In this document: piece by piece, positions 18,188-31,074 of the stretch
Numbering within the stretch: position 1 is the first letter of the stretch
Layout: the number at the start of each line of letters is the position of its first letter
Source of the DNA: Brasenia schreberi
Lineage: Eukaryota > Streptophyta > Magnoliopsida > Nymphaeales > Cabombaceae
DNA: 64,000 bases
Direction of reading: 5' to 3'
Assembly: GCA_036023115.1 (NCBI GenBank)
Contig: JAYKKT010000088.1
Coordinates: 496,001-560,000 of the forward strand
Notes under the pieces: model-generated
What the model saw: only the letters and a program-made list of their open reading frames with translations
Database searches by the model: none
What the model was told of the DNA's origin: nothing
Program-made: the position numbers and the translations under genes

Positions 18188-18237
18188 GAACCAGCATTTT
18201 AGAGATCACCCGACCCGACACACATTTTTCCGATACA
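18043..18237. repeat. Imperfect inverted repeat around a (TA)n core
   Basis: The left arm, GTGTCGGGAAAATGTGTGTCGAG...TCTCCAAAATGCTG, is mirrored on the right by CAGCATTTTAGAGATCACC...CGACACACATTTTTCCGATAC, around a TA run of about 50 bp (18134-18185) flanked by CGGATAT/CGAACC. It could fold into a long hairpin or be a palindromic MITE. No clear TSD was seen. Confidence 0.75.
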
Positions 18238-18963
18238 GAAGGGCTGGAACCGGCTCAGTATTGACAACTCTAGTTCTGTGGGGTGGGGATGGGGGTGGGG
18301 GGCAACTACTGGAGCCTATACCAGCCGAGCTGATCCGGCCTGACGTAGTCAGGTTGTCTTGACAAACTATATTTGGGAAGGTGAGAGCGAGCTTTCCACG
18401 AGCCGAACAACGAAATGAGGCTCATCACGCCATTGACATCGACGACAGATCCATAGGTTGACGACTGATAGACGTCGTGAAAGACGAGATGTGAATCGTG
18501 AGGGGATGCGGCCACACCCTTTGGTTTTCCTTGTCGCCCGGCGGGTCAAATTTCCAATCCCCTTCTTGTGTTCGAGAGAAGGTCGTGACTCGTAACAAAC
18601 CTCTGCTCCCCGATCTGCCATGATCCCATCCATATGCGTTAGTTTTATTGTGTTACTTTATGTTTTTTCAGGCGTGAGGGATTTCTTTTTCCAATAAGCA
18701 GTGCGTTGAAGTTTCCGAATCTGGAGTTTGTTCTTGGAAAGGAAAGGGTGTGTTTCAAAATCGACCGCTTCGTCCATTTTTTTCTTCGGGACATTCATGA
18801 TAGTCTTATGATTTAATGGTGATTTGCATAAGATTAGGTTTTACCATAGAGTGGATCGTTCTTCGTTGAAAATAGAGAGGTACAGGCACTGTTGGTTGTG
18901 GAGAACTTTCGGTACGAAGGGAAGGAGAAGTTTTGGATAATTTCGTGTCTCCTCTCATCTATA
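18238..18963. other. Upstream region of the CNR6-like gene
   Basis: GC-richer sequence with no recognisable coding similarity. The minus-strand open frames at 18306-18633 look random. It probably contains the promoter and 5' UTR of the next gene. A TTTTTTCAG/GCGTGAGG site at about 18670 could be a 5' UTR intron acceptor, unproven. Confidence 0.35.
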
Positions 18964-21900
18964 ATGGCGGAAGGCGCAGCCACATCTCAGTATGTGAAGC
19001 TGAGGAAGGGCCAAGATGGGCCAATGGAAGAAATCGTGGAGGGAGAACTGAATCAGCCCATTGAGGTTCCTCAGGTCAGAACATGAAGTAGTTACTTTTT
19101 CTTTTTTCCCATTTGATTTTTCTCCTCCCATTTGGGTAATCTGTTTATGACGGATTTGTTTACTGTTTTCGTACAATAATACTTATTGTTTTAGGAAATC
19201 TGATTTTGATCTTGCTTTTTCAGACTTTGAAAGGAAAACCGCTGAATCATTTTGGTGTTTGGATTTGTGAACTGTTGACCTTTATGGATTCCGACAGCAC
19301 AATGCTTACCAATCAATTAGATTAAGGGGTTCTTGCATAAAGAATGAAAAGGATCTTAGTGAGAGCTCGTGTTTGATTTGGTCGGTCTGTTATTCTTCTT
19401 CTTTAACCAGACCTTATCCCTTTCATTTTCTATCTTTTTCCTTTTATGCAGATTAATGTGTTATTCATGATGCCAATACAATTCAACGACTTTGAAACTA
19501 AAAGTTTTATTAGTTGGCATCTTGGACTTTTAGAAATCAACAGTTTGTTTGGTAAAAATCAACAATCTATTATATACATACCAAACTTTAAAAAGCTGAT
19601 TTCCTTTCAAATCCTCTGTCACTTCTCGATACAAATTTGGTTTGGAGTTGTCTCCTGCATGATGCTGTTAGCGGATGGTTTGTTAAGTTTTTAGAAGCTA
19701 GTACCGTTCTTGTCTTTCGAAGTAATGAAACAGTTACATTTATACTTTCGTTATGAATCCAATGACTTTTTTCCTATCAAATGTAAACAATCGTATATCA
19801 GAAAAAAGAGGAAATGATTCTTGCCTCAGCGTAAGTAGCTGAATTAAACCATCGATTCCACGTCAAATAGATGCAATGATAAAAAATAAGTGCTAAATCA
19901 AGAGCTAGCAAGCTTCCATAAAAGCCTCAAAACCCTAGTTTTGTCCTGCGCCACATGCTTCGTGTCGTACCAAATGGTGGTCAGTCCTCATCCTAATCCT
20001 GTGAGAAATATTCTGCCTCATCTTCTTCACCAGCTTCTTCTTCATCTTGAACGTTTTGTGTGATGGCATTTCTCACCTGCATAGAGGGGAGACTCCTGCT
20101 TCAAAAGGACAAAGCTTTACATGTCAGTCAGGGCAATTCTGTTTTTTCGCTCTTGAAAAACATTTAGCTTTTTGAATGTTTACTTTCCAAACTTAAACAA
20201 ATAAAATAGGAGATCAATAAGTGAAACAGTATTAACTTGTACTTATTTGTACACTTATTGTGATTTATAACTTTACGAAGGGGGTCCATAGTTACCGATA
20301 TTCATGAAACTCATGCAATCTATGGAATGATAAAATGTGGATTAGTAGAAGTTAGGAGTCATTGTAGAACTATGTGGACACATTCTGATTGAAATTTATG
20401 CCAACAGTTGGTTGTGCACAAGTGTTCTGAGTGTGGACAACCTCTCCCTATTGACCATGAGCCTCCTGCTGTTGAGTCGTGGACTACTGGGATTTTTGGA
20501 TGTGCTGAAGATACTAACAGTTGTAAGTTTCCATTCTTTGCCTACTTTTAATAAGTTTTGAACCATAATTTTCTCCTTTTGCTTCATAAGCAAAACTATT
20601 TCAAACATTTATATTAGTTTGTATGGTCATAATTTGTCATTTGGAAAACTTTAAGGGTCCATGTTTTGCATGATTGAGTCCATTCCTGTTATTTTGCCTA
20701 GGCTGGATCTGTTCAATTAGTTGGTGACGTTTTCAATATTCTTACTGCTTCCTTTTAACTATCTAAACATTTTGCTGTTACTGCAACTTGAAATGCATTT
20801 TAAGGATCCTTCTTTACACTAAAAGGCTGAATGAGTCCAATTATCTGTTTTAGATATCTTTTTCTCCTTCTTCTTGAAGGTGCAGAACAATTTTTTGGCT
20901 TTTCTCAGTTTATTCATAAAAAACTTTCTTGAATGAAGGATGGGAAAAAGATCCCTTGGTTTCACACAAGATGGCAAGTCTGAATATTCTTGTTGCAAGA
21001 ATACCATCTAGACTATAGCATATTGTCATTGTTAATAGAAAGATGCTTGATCACTTGCAACAAATGTACATGTAGATGCTGAAAATTGGATCTATATCCT
21101 ATTTGTTTGTGCAGGTTGGCAAGGATTATTCTGCCCTTGTGTGTTATTTGGACATAACGTCAAGAAGATGAGAGAAGATATTCCTTGGACCAAGCCTTGT
21201 ATATGTCATGCCATATTTGTTGAGGGTGGCATAGCACTTGCAGCTGTAACTGCTTTATTGAATGGCATTGACCCATCAACGTCGTTCCTAATTGGTGAAG
21301 GTTTGCTATTTACTTGGTGGATGTGTGGCATTTATACAGGCTTATTTCGGCAGGAGCTGCAGAAGAAGTATCATCTGAAGGTATCCCTTCCTTGTGACTC
21401 CTGATTTGACATTTATATTTATTTTATATATACATATATATTTTCTTTAATCTATTTATACATTAAAAGTGTTTCTTGATATGGAGTTCCGCATCTAATA
21501 TGCTTTTCTCTTAGTGTTCATTATAAATTCCATCTTCGCCTAGAAACAATGTGTAATGTCCCTGAAGTGATCACTCTAAGCTTATTATGTGCAAAACTAT
21601 GTAGTTCACGTGTTAACATCTGCTAAAATATCTGATCTGTAGAACTGCTATTGGCATGTGGTAGTTAATGTAAACAGCAGATGATCTGTAAACTGATAAA
21701 TTTGCATGTCTGCCACCTAACTAACAATATCAGCAGCTCCTTTAAGCTGCTGTAAATGGCATTGCAACTTGCCTGATAAATCTTTCATTCATCTGTTATT
21801 AGAATGCGCCATGTGACCCTTGCATGGTTCATTGTTGCATGCATTGGTGCGCTCTTTGCCAAGAGCACCGGGAAATGAAAGGGCGTCTGAATGATGACGT

Positions 21901-22024
21901 TGTTATGCCTGTGACAATGGTGAATCCTCCATCTGTACAAGAAATGCAGTTGCCTGAAAATCATTTGTCGACAAGGAGTGAGACTGGTCCTGATCAAGGC
22001 CGATTGGAGATGCAAGCTTTGTAG
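18964..22024 (+). CDS. CNR6: PLAC8-domain protein, cell number regulator 6-like, complete, 4 exons
   Basis: Exons: 18964-19074, 20408-20522, 21115-21380, 21803-22024, totalling 714 nt or 237 aa, with all GT-AG junctions in phase. The N-terminus MAEG..SQYVKL leads to GELNQPIEVPQ. The Cys-rich PLAC8 domain follows: CSECGQPLP, then WTTGIFGCAEDTNSCWQGLF with CPCVLFG directly after (the family C-P-C-x-x-F-G signature), IPWTKPCICHAIFVEGG, a hydrophobic stretch ALAAVTALLNGIDPSTSFLI, GEGLLFTWWMCGIYTGLFRQ, and the second Cys cluster NAPCDPCMVHCCMHWCALCQ ahead of EHREM. PLAC8/FW2.2-like proteins are membrane proteins linked to organ size and to metal or calcium transport. The CNR6 subgroup is conserved in plants as one long PLAC8 form of about 240 aa. 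No frame damage is seen, and introns are free of large insertions. The start is the first ATG and gives the conserved MAEG N-terminus. Confidence 0.93.
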
Positions 22025-22690
22025 TTTGAGAGGCAGGTATATGTGAGCTCATGCGTTGATCCTGCGTTAAGATTCATCTACAAATGAGGTACCGATTGCC
22101 TGTTTTGCAACAACCTAGGTTGTTTAGAGCTACATTTTAGCCATTTATTGCTTCTTGCCGTGAAAATTATGTTAATTTCCATTATAAAGTATGTCCTATT
22201 TCTCTGTTTTATTTCATGCATCTCTTCGCCATGAGTTTTCTAGGACACCGAATACATGGTACACACTGATTCTTGATGAACTTTGTGCAATGAGGGTCAT
22301 CTGTTTTATCTATGTATTCTGACATTGTCAAATAGTTTATGACGATTCAATTCTGTTTAGTTAGCATATTTTTGCTACGATTTGATTACATTGTGCGAGT
22401 GCTCTGAAAATTTAAGTGTGGGCCTCTCCTGTGGCACTGGATCCTACCCTTATGGTCCTTAGGGCAGTAGCTTCTTACTGTTGTTCAGGATCTATTCTGG
22501 ATAAAGATGCATTGGCAAGGAACTGTTGTTGGTTCAATGTGGTTGCAACTGGTTCTTGAATCAAAGCGATCTTTGAGAGGACTCCTGGAATCAGCCGAGC
22601 TGGCTTGACCTGGTGTCGGGATCTGCGAATCAAAAGAACTTTGACATTAGAAAAATCTCACCTTATGCATGCCTTTTCCCACACTTGATG
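22025..22690. other. 3' flank of the CNR6-like gene
   Basis: Expected 3' UTR and downstream sequence. AT-rich, with no coding similarity and no mobile element recognised. Confidence 0.4.
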
Positions 22691-22695
22691 TTGGC

Positions 22696-22860
22696 TAGAA
22701 GGTGCAACACGAGGACTTCTTAGAAAATCAGATTTTAGTACTATTCTCGCCCAAGGATGACTTCCTTGAAAATCACTCATTATAGTATTATTCTCTTCCA
22801 AGGATGCTTACCTTCAGTGTTGAGAATGGGATTTGGTGCATTCATCATGGAAAAGTAGCA
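22696..22860 (-). repeat. 5S rRNA-like relic with internal duplication
   Basis: AACACGAGGACTTCTTAGAAAATC...AGTACTATTCTCGCCCAAGGATG and, later, GTGTTGAGAATGGGATTTGGTGCATTC match the complement of 5S rRNA. A middle part (ACTTCCTTGAAAATCACTCATTATAGTATTATTCT) repeats the preceding segment, so the relic holds about 1.5 units. The lead sequence CCTTTTCCCACACTTGATGTTGGCTAGAAGGTGC is shared with the relic at 16171. Confidence 0.55.
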
Positions 22861-23930
22861 CCCTTTATGACTGACCATGCAAGAAGGGTGATCCCTTATA
22901 TGAACGGTGTTTGACAGTAGAAAAATGCCTTCAAAACAAAACCAACGGTTCATCAGAGAGCGTGCATTTTATTGTTTTCAGTAACGATTTGATTCAGAGT
23001 ATCCGTTTGATTGGAATATGAAAACGTGGGCCGGCTGGAATCACGGACGAGCACATTGTTCCTGGTAACCCTCAAGCAAATGAACATCACCAAATTATGT
23101 GCTGCCTTGATTCTGATCCACACAAGATGTTGTTTGAATGTTGGAGTAAACTATGAATCACTTCGCTTGGGATTAGGTTCCCTCTCCTTTCCAAACCCAC
23201 AAGGCCTCTCCGTTCACAACATTCGAACTCTGACCTGCCTGAGGGCGGACAAGCGTGAAACCCACTTGAACCAACCAAAAGTTGGTGATGGCACGTGAAC
23301 ATGTCAAAATCATACACGTACATGGTACACCAGCATCACATGGGTCTTCTAATGCCAACTTCTAAGTCCATGGTTCGGGTGATTCGCTGCCTGGAAGAAG
23401 AGTGCTTGACATGGCGGACGGTGCCAAGTGTTTTTGTGAATATTTTGTTCAAAATTTCATGTTTTATTACTTATAAAACGACAGTTTTTTTAATACATTA
23501 CAACAACAGAAGTTAAAAGGCAAAAAATTTAGAACTGAGAAGTCAGTAGCTTACTATAGTGATCTTCCAAGCATTGGCGTGTCATGTACCTAGGACGTGC
23601 CACCACAATGGACTCTCCTTGGGACTTGCAGCTAAACACCCGCTCATCCGTGGCAACCAGTTTTAACTTGATACGTTCAAAGAAAAAACAAATTCTTTTC
23701 TTCCTAGACCCAGTCCGTGTGTCTTGGGTACAAGAAACCTATTCAAACCGATCAAAACGGTGCCAACTGTATGATTTAGTTTGGGAAAAGAGAAAACCTT
23801 TGGTTTGGTGCAACGTTTAAATGTTGAACCTAAAACTGAATATATATATATATATACACACTACTTAATTAATTTGTTTTGTGTATTCGCGAGCACAACA
23901 GTAATTTAGTATCATTTTGTGTGTATATAT
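22861..23930. other. No gene recognised
   Basis: Intergenic, AT-rich, with short open frames (23011-23298, 23584-23820) that resemble nothing known and have no splice context. Confidence 0.35.
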
Positions 23931-23933
23931 ATA

Positions 23934-24168
23934 AAGAGAGAGATTGGTATATGCTCATATCCATTCATGTTCAAATTCACTCAAATATCTCAACCATTTG
24001 ATTGACATACTCAATAATGGAGATTTGGATTTAAAAAGTGATATATATAGAGAGATAAATTGGTATATATACACAACCATTCATACTTAGATCTACTCAA
24101 TGATTTCTATTATTCAATCAACACGATAAATGATGGAAATTTGAATTTAAAAAATGATATATATAGGG
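23934..24168. repeat. Two-unit tandem repeat (about 115 bp) with GATATATATAGAG borders
   Basis: Unit 1 runs from AGAGAGATTGGTATATG through CTCAATAATGGAGATTTGGA to AAAAAGTGATATATATAG. Unit 2 repeats AGAGATAAATTGGTATAT...ATAAATGATGGAAATTTGAA...AAAAAATGATATATATAG. The units differ by scattered substitutions and are therefore old. A third AGAGAGAG start follows without a full unit. Confidence 0.7.
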
Positions 24169-25932
24169 AGAGAGAGTTAGAGTTATTAGACACCATTTGG
24201 TGCATGACATTGATATACTATTATTACCGTTTGTGCAATCGATTAGATTATGGCGATGAAGTCGTCTATCTCATATAGTATTTAATATATCATGTACATT
24301 AAATGTCATTAATCTTTGCACTAATGTAAATGGGTATGACAATCACACATACAATGTAGATCGTCTACTAAAATGTGGTATAAAAGATAGTCTATCATCT
24401 CATAGTCTCTCTATCATATATATATAGTCTGAGCCCCATTTGAATGCAAATGGGGGTTAACATCAATACATATTATGGATCAATTAAGCTTTTTCAAAAT
24501 TCTCTATATATACACGTATTTCAATTTATATCTTATCAAAAGTTCATTGTCTCTATTTTTTATACACAATACAATTTTGAGGTGACCTTCAAAGCTCAAT
24601 AACATGAGTTTGTAACATAAGAGGACTCGCAGGTCGAGTATGCTGAGGGTTGGGTGCTCGCAAAACAGTCATTGTGTGTTTCTTGTTCATGTTAAATTGT
24701 AAAACAACTTCATCCATGTAAGGGATCACTCTTGTATGGTTGATCCCAAGCCCAAATAAAGGAGGAGGGTTGCGTTAGACTTTCGATAGTCAACGTAAAA
24801 CTTTGTCGAATTTATCTACCATGAATTCTAAAAATTATGAGCATTGCGTTGGGGCATTCCCTCTTAGCAACGCACTGAAAAGCCCGAATGCAGTGAAAAG
24901 TAAGTAAGGGTCTCTATATCTTTACTCGGATATAGTGAACCAATTGCAGAGAGGATTCTCACATCATGAACGGGTGTAGATAAAAAGTTAGTCCCACTAC
25001 ATTATCGCATGAATGTAGTAAACAAGTTACAATGAAGGTCTCCGCATTTCAGAAAGATGAATGTGGGGGTAAGAATTAAATAATAAGATTTGTATTGATA
25101 CTTAGAATAACATAACATTGACTGATAGATTAATGGAGGTGGAAGATACTATGATTTAGAGAAAGATTCACATTTTATGTTTAAAAAGATAAAGTGGGTT
25201 AGAGAAAAAGCAAAGAAAATTGAGAATACATGTTTTAAATTATGATACTAAGGAAATGAAAAGGCTTGAAACGGAGTTTGTATTATTATAAATAAATATT
25301 TAAATGATAGTACAGTAGGCAGGCAACGATATGGTAACTGAATTATGATGGCAAAATTAATGTTAGGAGTAAAGGCTTTGAGTATAATTTTTACTTATGC
25401 ACCCCAAAGTAGGATTAGAAGATAATATAAATAAAGTTTTTTGGGAGGAGTTAGATAAGGTAATTCAAAGAATTCTACAAAGGAAGATGATTTGTTTAGG
25501 AGGAGACTTAAATAGACTTGTCGGTAAGGATGCATTAGGATAAGGTATTCATGAAAACTATAGTTTTAGGGATATAAATGAGGTGGGTGGGGAGATTTTA
25601 AATTTTGCTATTACTTTTGACCTCTTTATAGTCAATATAATTTTTTAAAAATGAGATTAACATTTAATTACTTATAAGAGTGACTTGTCACAAACATATA
25701 TTGATTATTTTGTTTGTAATAAAAAAGATAAATCGTGTTGTAAAGATTTGAAGTTAATTATTTGTAAGAAAAAGATAGATCGTGTTGTAAAGATTGTAAG
25801 GTAGTTCCATGTGAAAGTTTAACTACTTAATATCGACTTTTAGTAATGTATTTAAAGGTAAAAAAGTGAACAAAGAATAATAGAGTGAATAGAGCTATTG
25901 AGACTAGATAGTGGAACCTCAAATGTGATAAA

Positions 25933-26022
<90 letters not shown>

Positions 26023-27158
26023 ATAAAATGTTTTTCAATGAGATCCTTGAAATTATATAAGTACACCTTATGATATGTGGAACAATATGACTATACATAT
26101 TGGAGAAGCAGCAAAAGATGTGTTAAGCGTATCTAAGGGATGCATAATAATACAAAAAGAAACTTGGTAGTGGAGTGAAATGGCATAAGATAAAATCAAG
26201 GCGAAGAATATATATTACAAACTGTATTATAATAAGAAGACTAATGAAACTTTGGAAGCGTATAAGAAAGTAAAAAAAAAAGCGAAAAAGGTCGTTAGTA
26301 AATCAAAGGCTAAAATTTGGGAGAATTTATATAAAAAACTTAAGTAAAAGAGATATTTTTAAGATAAGTAAGGTTATAGATAAGGAAACTAAGGATCTTA
26401 CTTTTGGTGAATTAATAAAAAATGATGACTAGAAGATTCTAGTGGTGAATAATGATATAAAAAATAGATGAAAAATTATTTCTATAAGCTTTTAATGAAA
26501 TTACAGATGTGTATTAGTTTATGAGAGTTAGCTAAATAAAGAATATATATATAAACCATAATTTCTATCAGTATATTAAAAAAAGTCAAAAATAGTTATT
26601 AAATATATGAAGGTTGGTAAATCTGTAGGACCAGACAATATTCCTATGAAAGTATGAAAATTTGTAGGAGAGATAGGGTTCACTTAGCTTACAAGACTAT
26701 TTAATAAAATATAGATAACTCAAAAGATGCTCGAAAAATGGAGAGTGAGTACACTTATACCCATATATAAGAATAAGCGAGATATTCATAATTGTTCAGA
26801 TGATCGAGGTATCAAGTTAATTGGTCATACTATGAAATTATGAGAAAGAATTATCGAACGTAGGTTAAGACAAGTATCGAGTACAATAGAGAACCAATTG
26901 AGATTCATGCTCGACAAATCTACTATTGAAGCGATTCACCTATTGAGACGTCTTATAAAATATTTTAGACAAAAAAAAAGAACTTTCACATTATATTTAT
27001 TGATTTAGAAAAAGCTTATGATAGGGTGCCAAGAGATATTTTTTGGACCATTGACATACATAAATTTTATAAGACACATGTACGATAGTGCAAAAACTTA
27101 GCGAGGATTAATGAAGGAATGACAAACTTCTTTGAAGTTATTATTGGGTTACATTAGG

Positions 27159-27744
27159 TGATGCAAACTACTCGATACCATCCAAAACTCTAAGGATGAA
27201 ATTGTAAGATGCTCAGAGATAGTAACTCGGCAAACTCCAGTGAGCAACTCGAACAATAAGAGTGCACTTGCCACACTCAAGAAAACTATGGGTGATAAGA
27301 GATAATGAATCCTATGTAAATTCAATGAGAGAAAATGAGAGCAAAAATTAGTTGAATATTTTTTTCCATGGAGCCCTATTTATTCTCAAGATAATCCCTT
27401 GAGCTAGGTTACTACACCAAACATATTTAAATGAAAAATAAATGGCATGGAGAAACAAAACAGTAGATTGGGCATCACTGAGGTTAGGCGCCTTACAAGG
27501 ATGATTGTTGAGGAAATTAATGCTTACCGATAGTTGACAAAATGACATTTATTAATTAAAGTCAGTAGTTGATCAATTGGAGCTGGAAGGCGCCAGTTTA
27601 AGTTTCTAGATCATCCTGGATGCTTCCAATTGTTGGATCTTGAAGCTAGCTTGGACCAATCATACCAATATGGGTAATTGTTTCATCATAGACCTAGTGA
27701 TCCATCGTCTGGTTGGAGGATCCTTGTACTTGATGTCCACATCA
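27159..27744 (-). repeat. Left LTR of gypsy element (3' LTR in element orientation)
   Basis: 586 bp, TG...CA, paired with 30472-31074. It overlaps the last codons of the polyprotein tail (frame 27686-27964). Confidence 0.85.
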
Positions 27745-29755
27745 TCGCCTTGGAGTAATGAAAGATTTGTCCCTTAATCTGGATTCTTGGGTTCTCTAAG
27801 TAGGGACTTAACTCTCGCATGTTGAAAGAGGGAGATATGTTGTAACCCTCGGGTAGATCCAGTTGATAGGCATTGTCATTGATTTGAGTCAGGATTTTGA
27901 AGGGTCCCACAACACAGGGTGAGAGCTTAGAAGTGTGTAGGTGTGAGAAGCACTCTTTGCACAAGTATACTCACACCCCGTCTCTTGGTTGAAATTGAAC
28001 AATCTTCCTCTTGCGGTTGGCAATACAGGAATAAGAGCATGAATATTGTTCGTTGTGATGTCATACTTGTTTATTTAATTGATGGAAGTTCATAGCAATC
28101 TTTTCATCCACTGAATTGGTGGTACTGGACTTCGGTAGTGTGGCCAGATCTAATGGTCTAAAGTTCTTAATAAACCTGCAGTAGAATGAGGCGAGTTCGC
28201 GAAAGTTGTAGACGCCACCAATCTTTTCATGAACCGCCCAATCTTAAATGACCTTGATCTCTTTGGGATCAAACTCTATCCCTTGCATGGATACAATGTA
28301 CCCTCAAAAACTTACTCCAAACTGCCATAATTGACATTTCTTTAGGTTTGCAAATAATTGTTCCAACCAGAGTATTTTAAAGATGACCCGAAGGTAGGAT
28401 AGGTGCTCAATAACATTTTGATTATAGACCAGGATATCATCAAAGTACACTACCACAAATTTGTCGATGAAGCCCCATAAAATATGGTTCATGAGTCTCA
28501 TGAATGTGTTGGGCGCTTTGGTGAGGCCAAATGGCATGACCACCCACTCATACAATCCATATTGGGTTATGAATGTAGTTTTTCACTCATCCCCTTAATG
28601 CATATGGATTTAGTGATACCCGCTTTTGAAATCAACTTTGGAGAATATGGTAGCATCATTCAGTTCATTTAATATGTTGTCTAGTCAAGGGTTCGAATGT
28701 CGATACTTAATGATAATTTTGTTGTCAGTCCCACTATCCATACACATGCGTAGTGTGCAGTGTTCCATCCTTCTTGGGGACTGGGAGAGTCAATATTACG
28801 TAGGGATTGATAGACTCACGAATAAATCTTTTATCAAGTAATTCCTTCATATGCCTTTACAATTCATTTGCTTCTTTCCGATTAATTTAGTATGTCAGTC
28901 AGTTGAGAATTACGACCCTTATAATTAAGTCAATATCGTGCTCCATACCTCTCAAAGGTAGTAATCCTATAAGAATGTCATTGGGAAAAACATCATTGAA
29001 TTCGTTCAACAATTGGGATACGATTGGTGGGATACAACCGACCCATCCTTACACTCTTCCTTGTTGTATAGGGTGTACACATGCTAGGCTTGATGGATTG
29101 TGACCTCTATTTCGCTTATTGTCATGCATAAAATGTTTGTAATACTGTCATGGTCGTTTAAGGAGAAAGTGGGCAGCACCCATAGGTAGGACATCACACA
29201 ATGCTTGGTCATGATGGTGTTGTCCTAGTGAAAATGGAATGCTAACCTACCGATCTACCTTAAAGGAGCCATCATTAATTAACCATTGAAAGTAATACAA
29301 CCTTGGATGTGGGGTGGTGTTTAGGTTTAATTTTTTCACCACTTTCATAGAAACTACATTGGTGTAACTTTTTCCGTCAATTATTATCGAGCATACCTTG
29401 TCATGAATGGTCCTGGGTCAGGAACTTAGTGCTTGACATATCACTAAGAGTGGGTTGTTATCTAAAAAAAATATATATTCATGGATAATAATTGTCTTCT
29501 CCTCAAGATCAAATTCATCCTCACTAGTAACCTCTTTCGATTCTCTTTTTAGGATCATTGTCTTTTTATTTGGATATTGGAAAGCGACATTTTCTCGTCC
29601 CAAGCACTTATAGCACTTGATGTCTCGACTCCTAAAAGAGGTAAGGTTTGTCTCCATTGGTCTAACAAGTTTGAATGTTGAAGGCATCTTAGACTTGTTA
29701 TCAACTGGTATGGAGGGCTTACTCGGGATAACTCTTGATGGTAATAGTCAGGCAC
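27686..29755 (-). pseudogene. Gypsy gag-pol remnants
   Basis: Separate broken frames in gypsy order along the minus strand: gag with CCHC knuckle, a damaged protease region, RT with the catalytic YFDDIL box, then after a deletion the C-terminal integrase tail ([11 protein letters not shown]). Frames are interrupted by stops everywhere between. Not functional. Confidence 0.8.
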
Positions 29756-30471
29756 AAATCGTCATTTCATTAATCCCTAACTGTTGACTTCTTGCTCCTC
29801 GTCCCGACGTGGCTTCTCTCTTAGGTTTCCTACCAAAGTGAGGCATACTCCATGAATTCCAAGGTTGTAAGTTGGCATTTTTTGTTCTCGAAATAGTGCA
29901 AAACTAAAATATGGTGTCTACCTTTTGTATCTAATTGAAGTAGTCATTTGGTAAACTAGAGCTTTAAGAGGGTGGAATTTTGATTTTAATGAGTTAATCG
30001 TCCATTGCACGGGGATGATTAGGAACCCATGTAGGTTGTTGATCTTGTTGGTGGCAAAGATTAGGTTATTTTTTAGGTGAAGGATCTCTATTCATCCTTT
30101 CAAAGGTACAAGATATTTTTGCAAGATGGGCAACCATAGTTTTGTAGTATCATTGGAGGCCAAGAATCATGGCTTGGTCGATGGACAAGCCTCGCATGCC
30201 CAAGTTGGACCTTCATGGTTTAGAGTGTCGTAGCCCAAACGTGACGTGTTTTGAAGTGTGGAGTTGGTGGGTTTTGGGTGAATCAAGAGAAAATAGAGGA
30301 CATATAAAAAGGTGTCTCAAGAGAGGGGTATGTGAGAGGATGGAGACAAAGATGATAAATTTTAGACTGACCTTTCAGAAATTGTTTGTCGTAGAATAAC
30401 CTTATACGGTAAGGAAATCTGTCACTCAAATAATGTGAAGAACATCCAAAAATCTCAATGAAAGCACCAAA

Positions 30472-31074
30472 TGATGCAAACCACTCGGTATAGTCCAAGA
30501 CTTTAAGGATGAAAATTATAAGATACTCATATATAGTAACTCGTCATACTCTAGTAAACGATTAGAATGATAAGAGTGCACTCGGCAAACTCAAGGAAAC
30601 CTGGGTGATAAGAGCTAATGAATCCTATACAATTCGGATCGGAGAAAATAAGAGCAAAAGCCAACTAAATATTTCTTTCAATGGAACCCTATTTATGCTT
30701 AAGACAACCCCTTGAACTAAGTTATTGCACCAAACAAATTTACATATAAAATAAATAACATGGAGAAACAAAACAAAAGGCTGGACATTACCCAAGGTTG
30801 AGTAATGAGGTTAGGTGCCTTTCAAGGATGATTGTTGAGGAGATTAATGCTTAATTAAAGTGACAATTGACAAAATGACTTGTATTAATTAAAGTTGGTA
30901 GTTGATCAGTTGGAACTGGGAGGCACCAAATGAAGTTTCTAAATGATCCTTGATACTTCCAATTGGTGGGTCTTTAAGCTGGCTTAGACCAATCCTACGA
31001 GTGTTGACAACTGTTTCGTCATGGACCTAGTGATTTATCGTATGGTTAGAGGATCATGGTACATGTTCACATCA
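30472..31074 (-). repeat. Right LTR of gypsy element (5' LTR in element orientation)
   Basis: 603 bp, beginning TGATGCAAACCACTCGG and ending TTCACATCA; homologous to 27159-27744. Confidence 0.85.

Larger units (their letters stand above)
27159..31074 (-). mobile_element. Ty3/gypsy LTR retrotransposon, old and internally deleted
   Basis: LTRs are 27159-27744 and 30472-31074 (TGATGCAAAC...TTCACATCA), clearly diverged from each other by many substitutions. The 5-bp TSD is TTAGG (27154-27158) and TGAGG (31075-31079); the intact LINE has CAAGG there, so the insertion site is exact. Coding is on the minus strand: a gag zinc knuckle (CYKCLGRENVAFQYPNKKT, 29418-29687), RT with [14 protein letters not shown] and [10 protein letters not shown] (28304-28555), and a C-terminal [20 protein letters not shown] tail (27686-27964). 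The internal region is only 2.7 kb, so most RNase H and integrase sequence is gone. TTGGTGCTTTCATTGAGAT, next to the right LTR, may be the primer-binding site; its tRNA was not identified. Confidence 0.9.

Noticed and set aside
16171..22860. 5S rRNA genes on the minus strand
   Set aside because: Only parts of 5S are matched, with many changes and an internal duplication, and both copies share a non-5S lead. No intact internal control region or tandem array.
25937..26021. (TA)n(TTTA)n microsatellite as an independent element
   Set aside because: It is an expansion within the decayed RTE at 24707-31969, between its endonuclease and RT parts.
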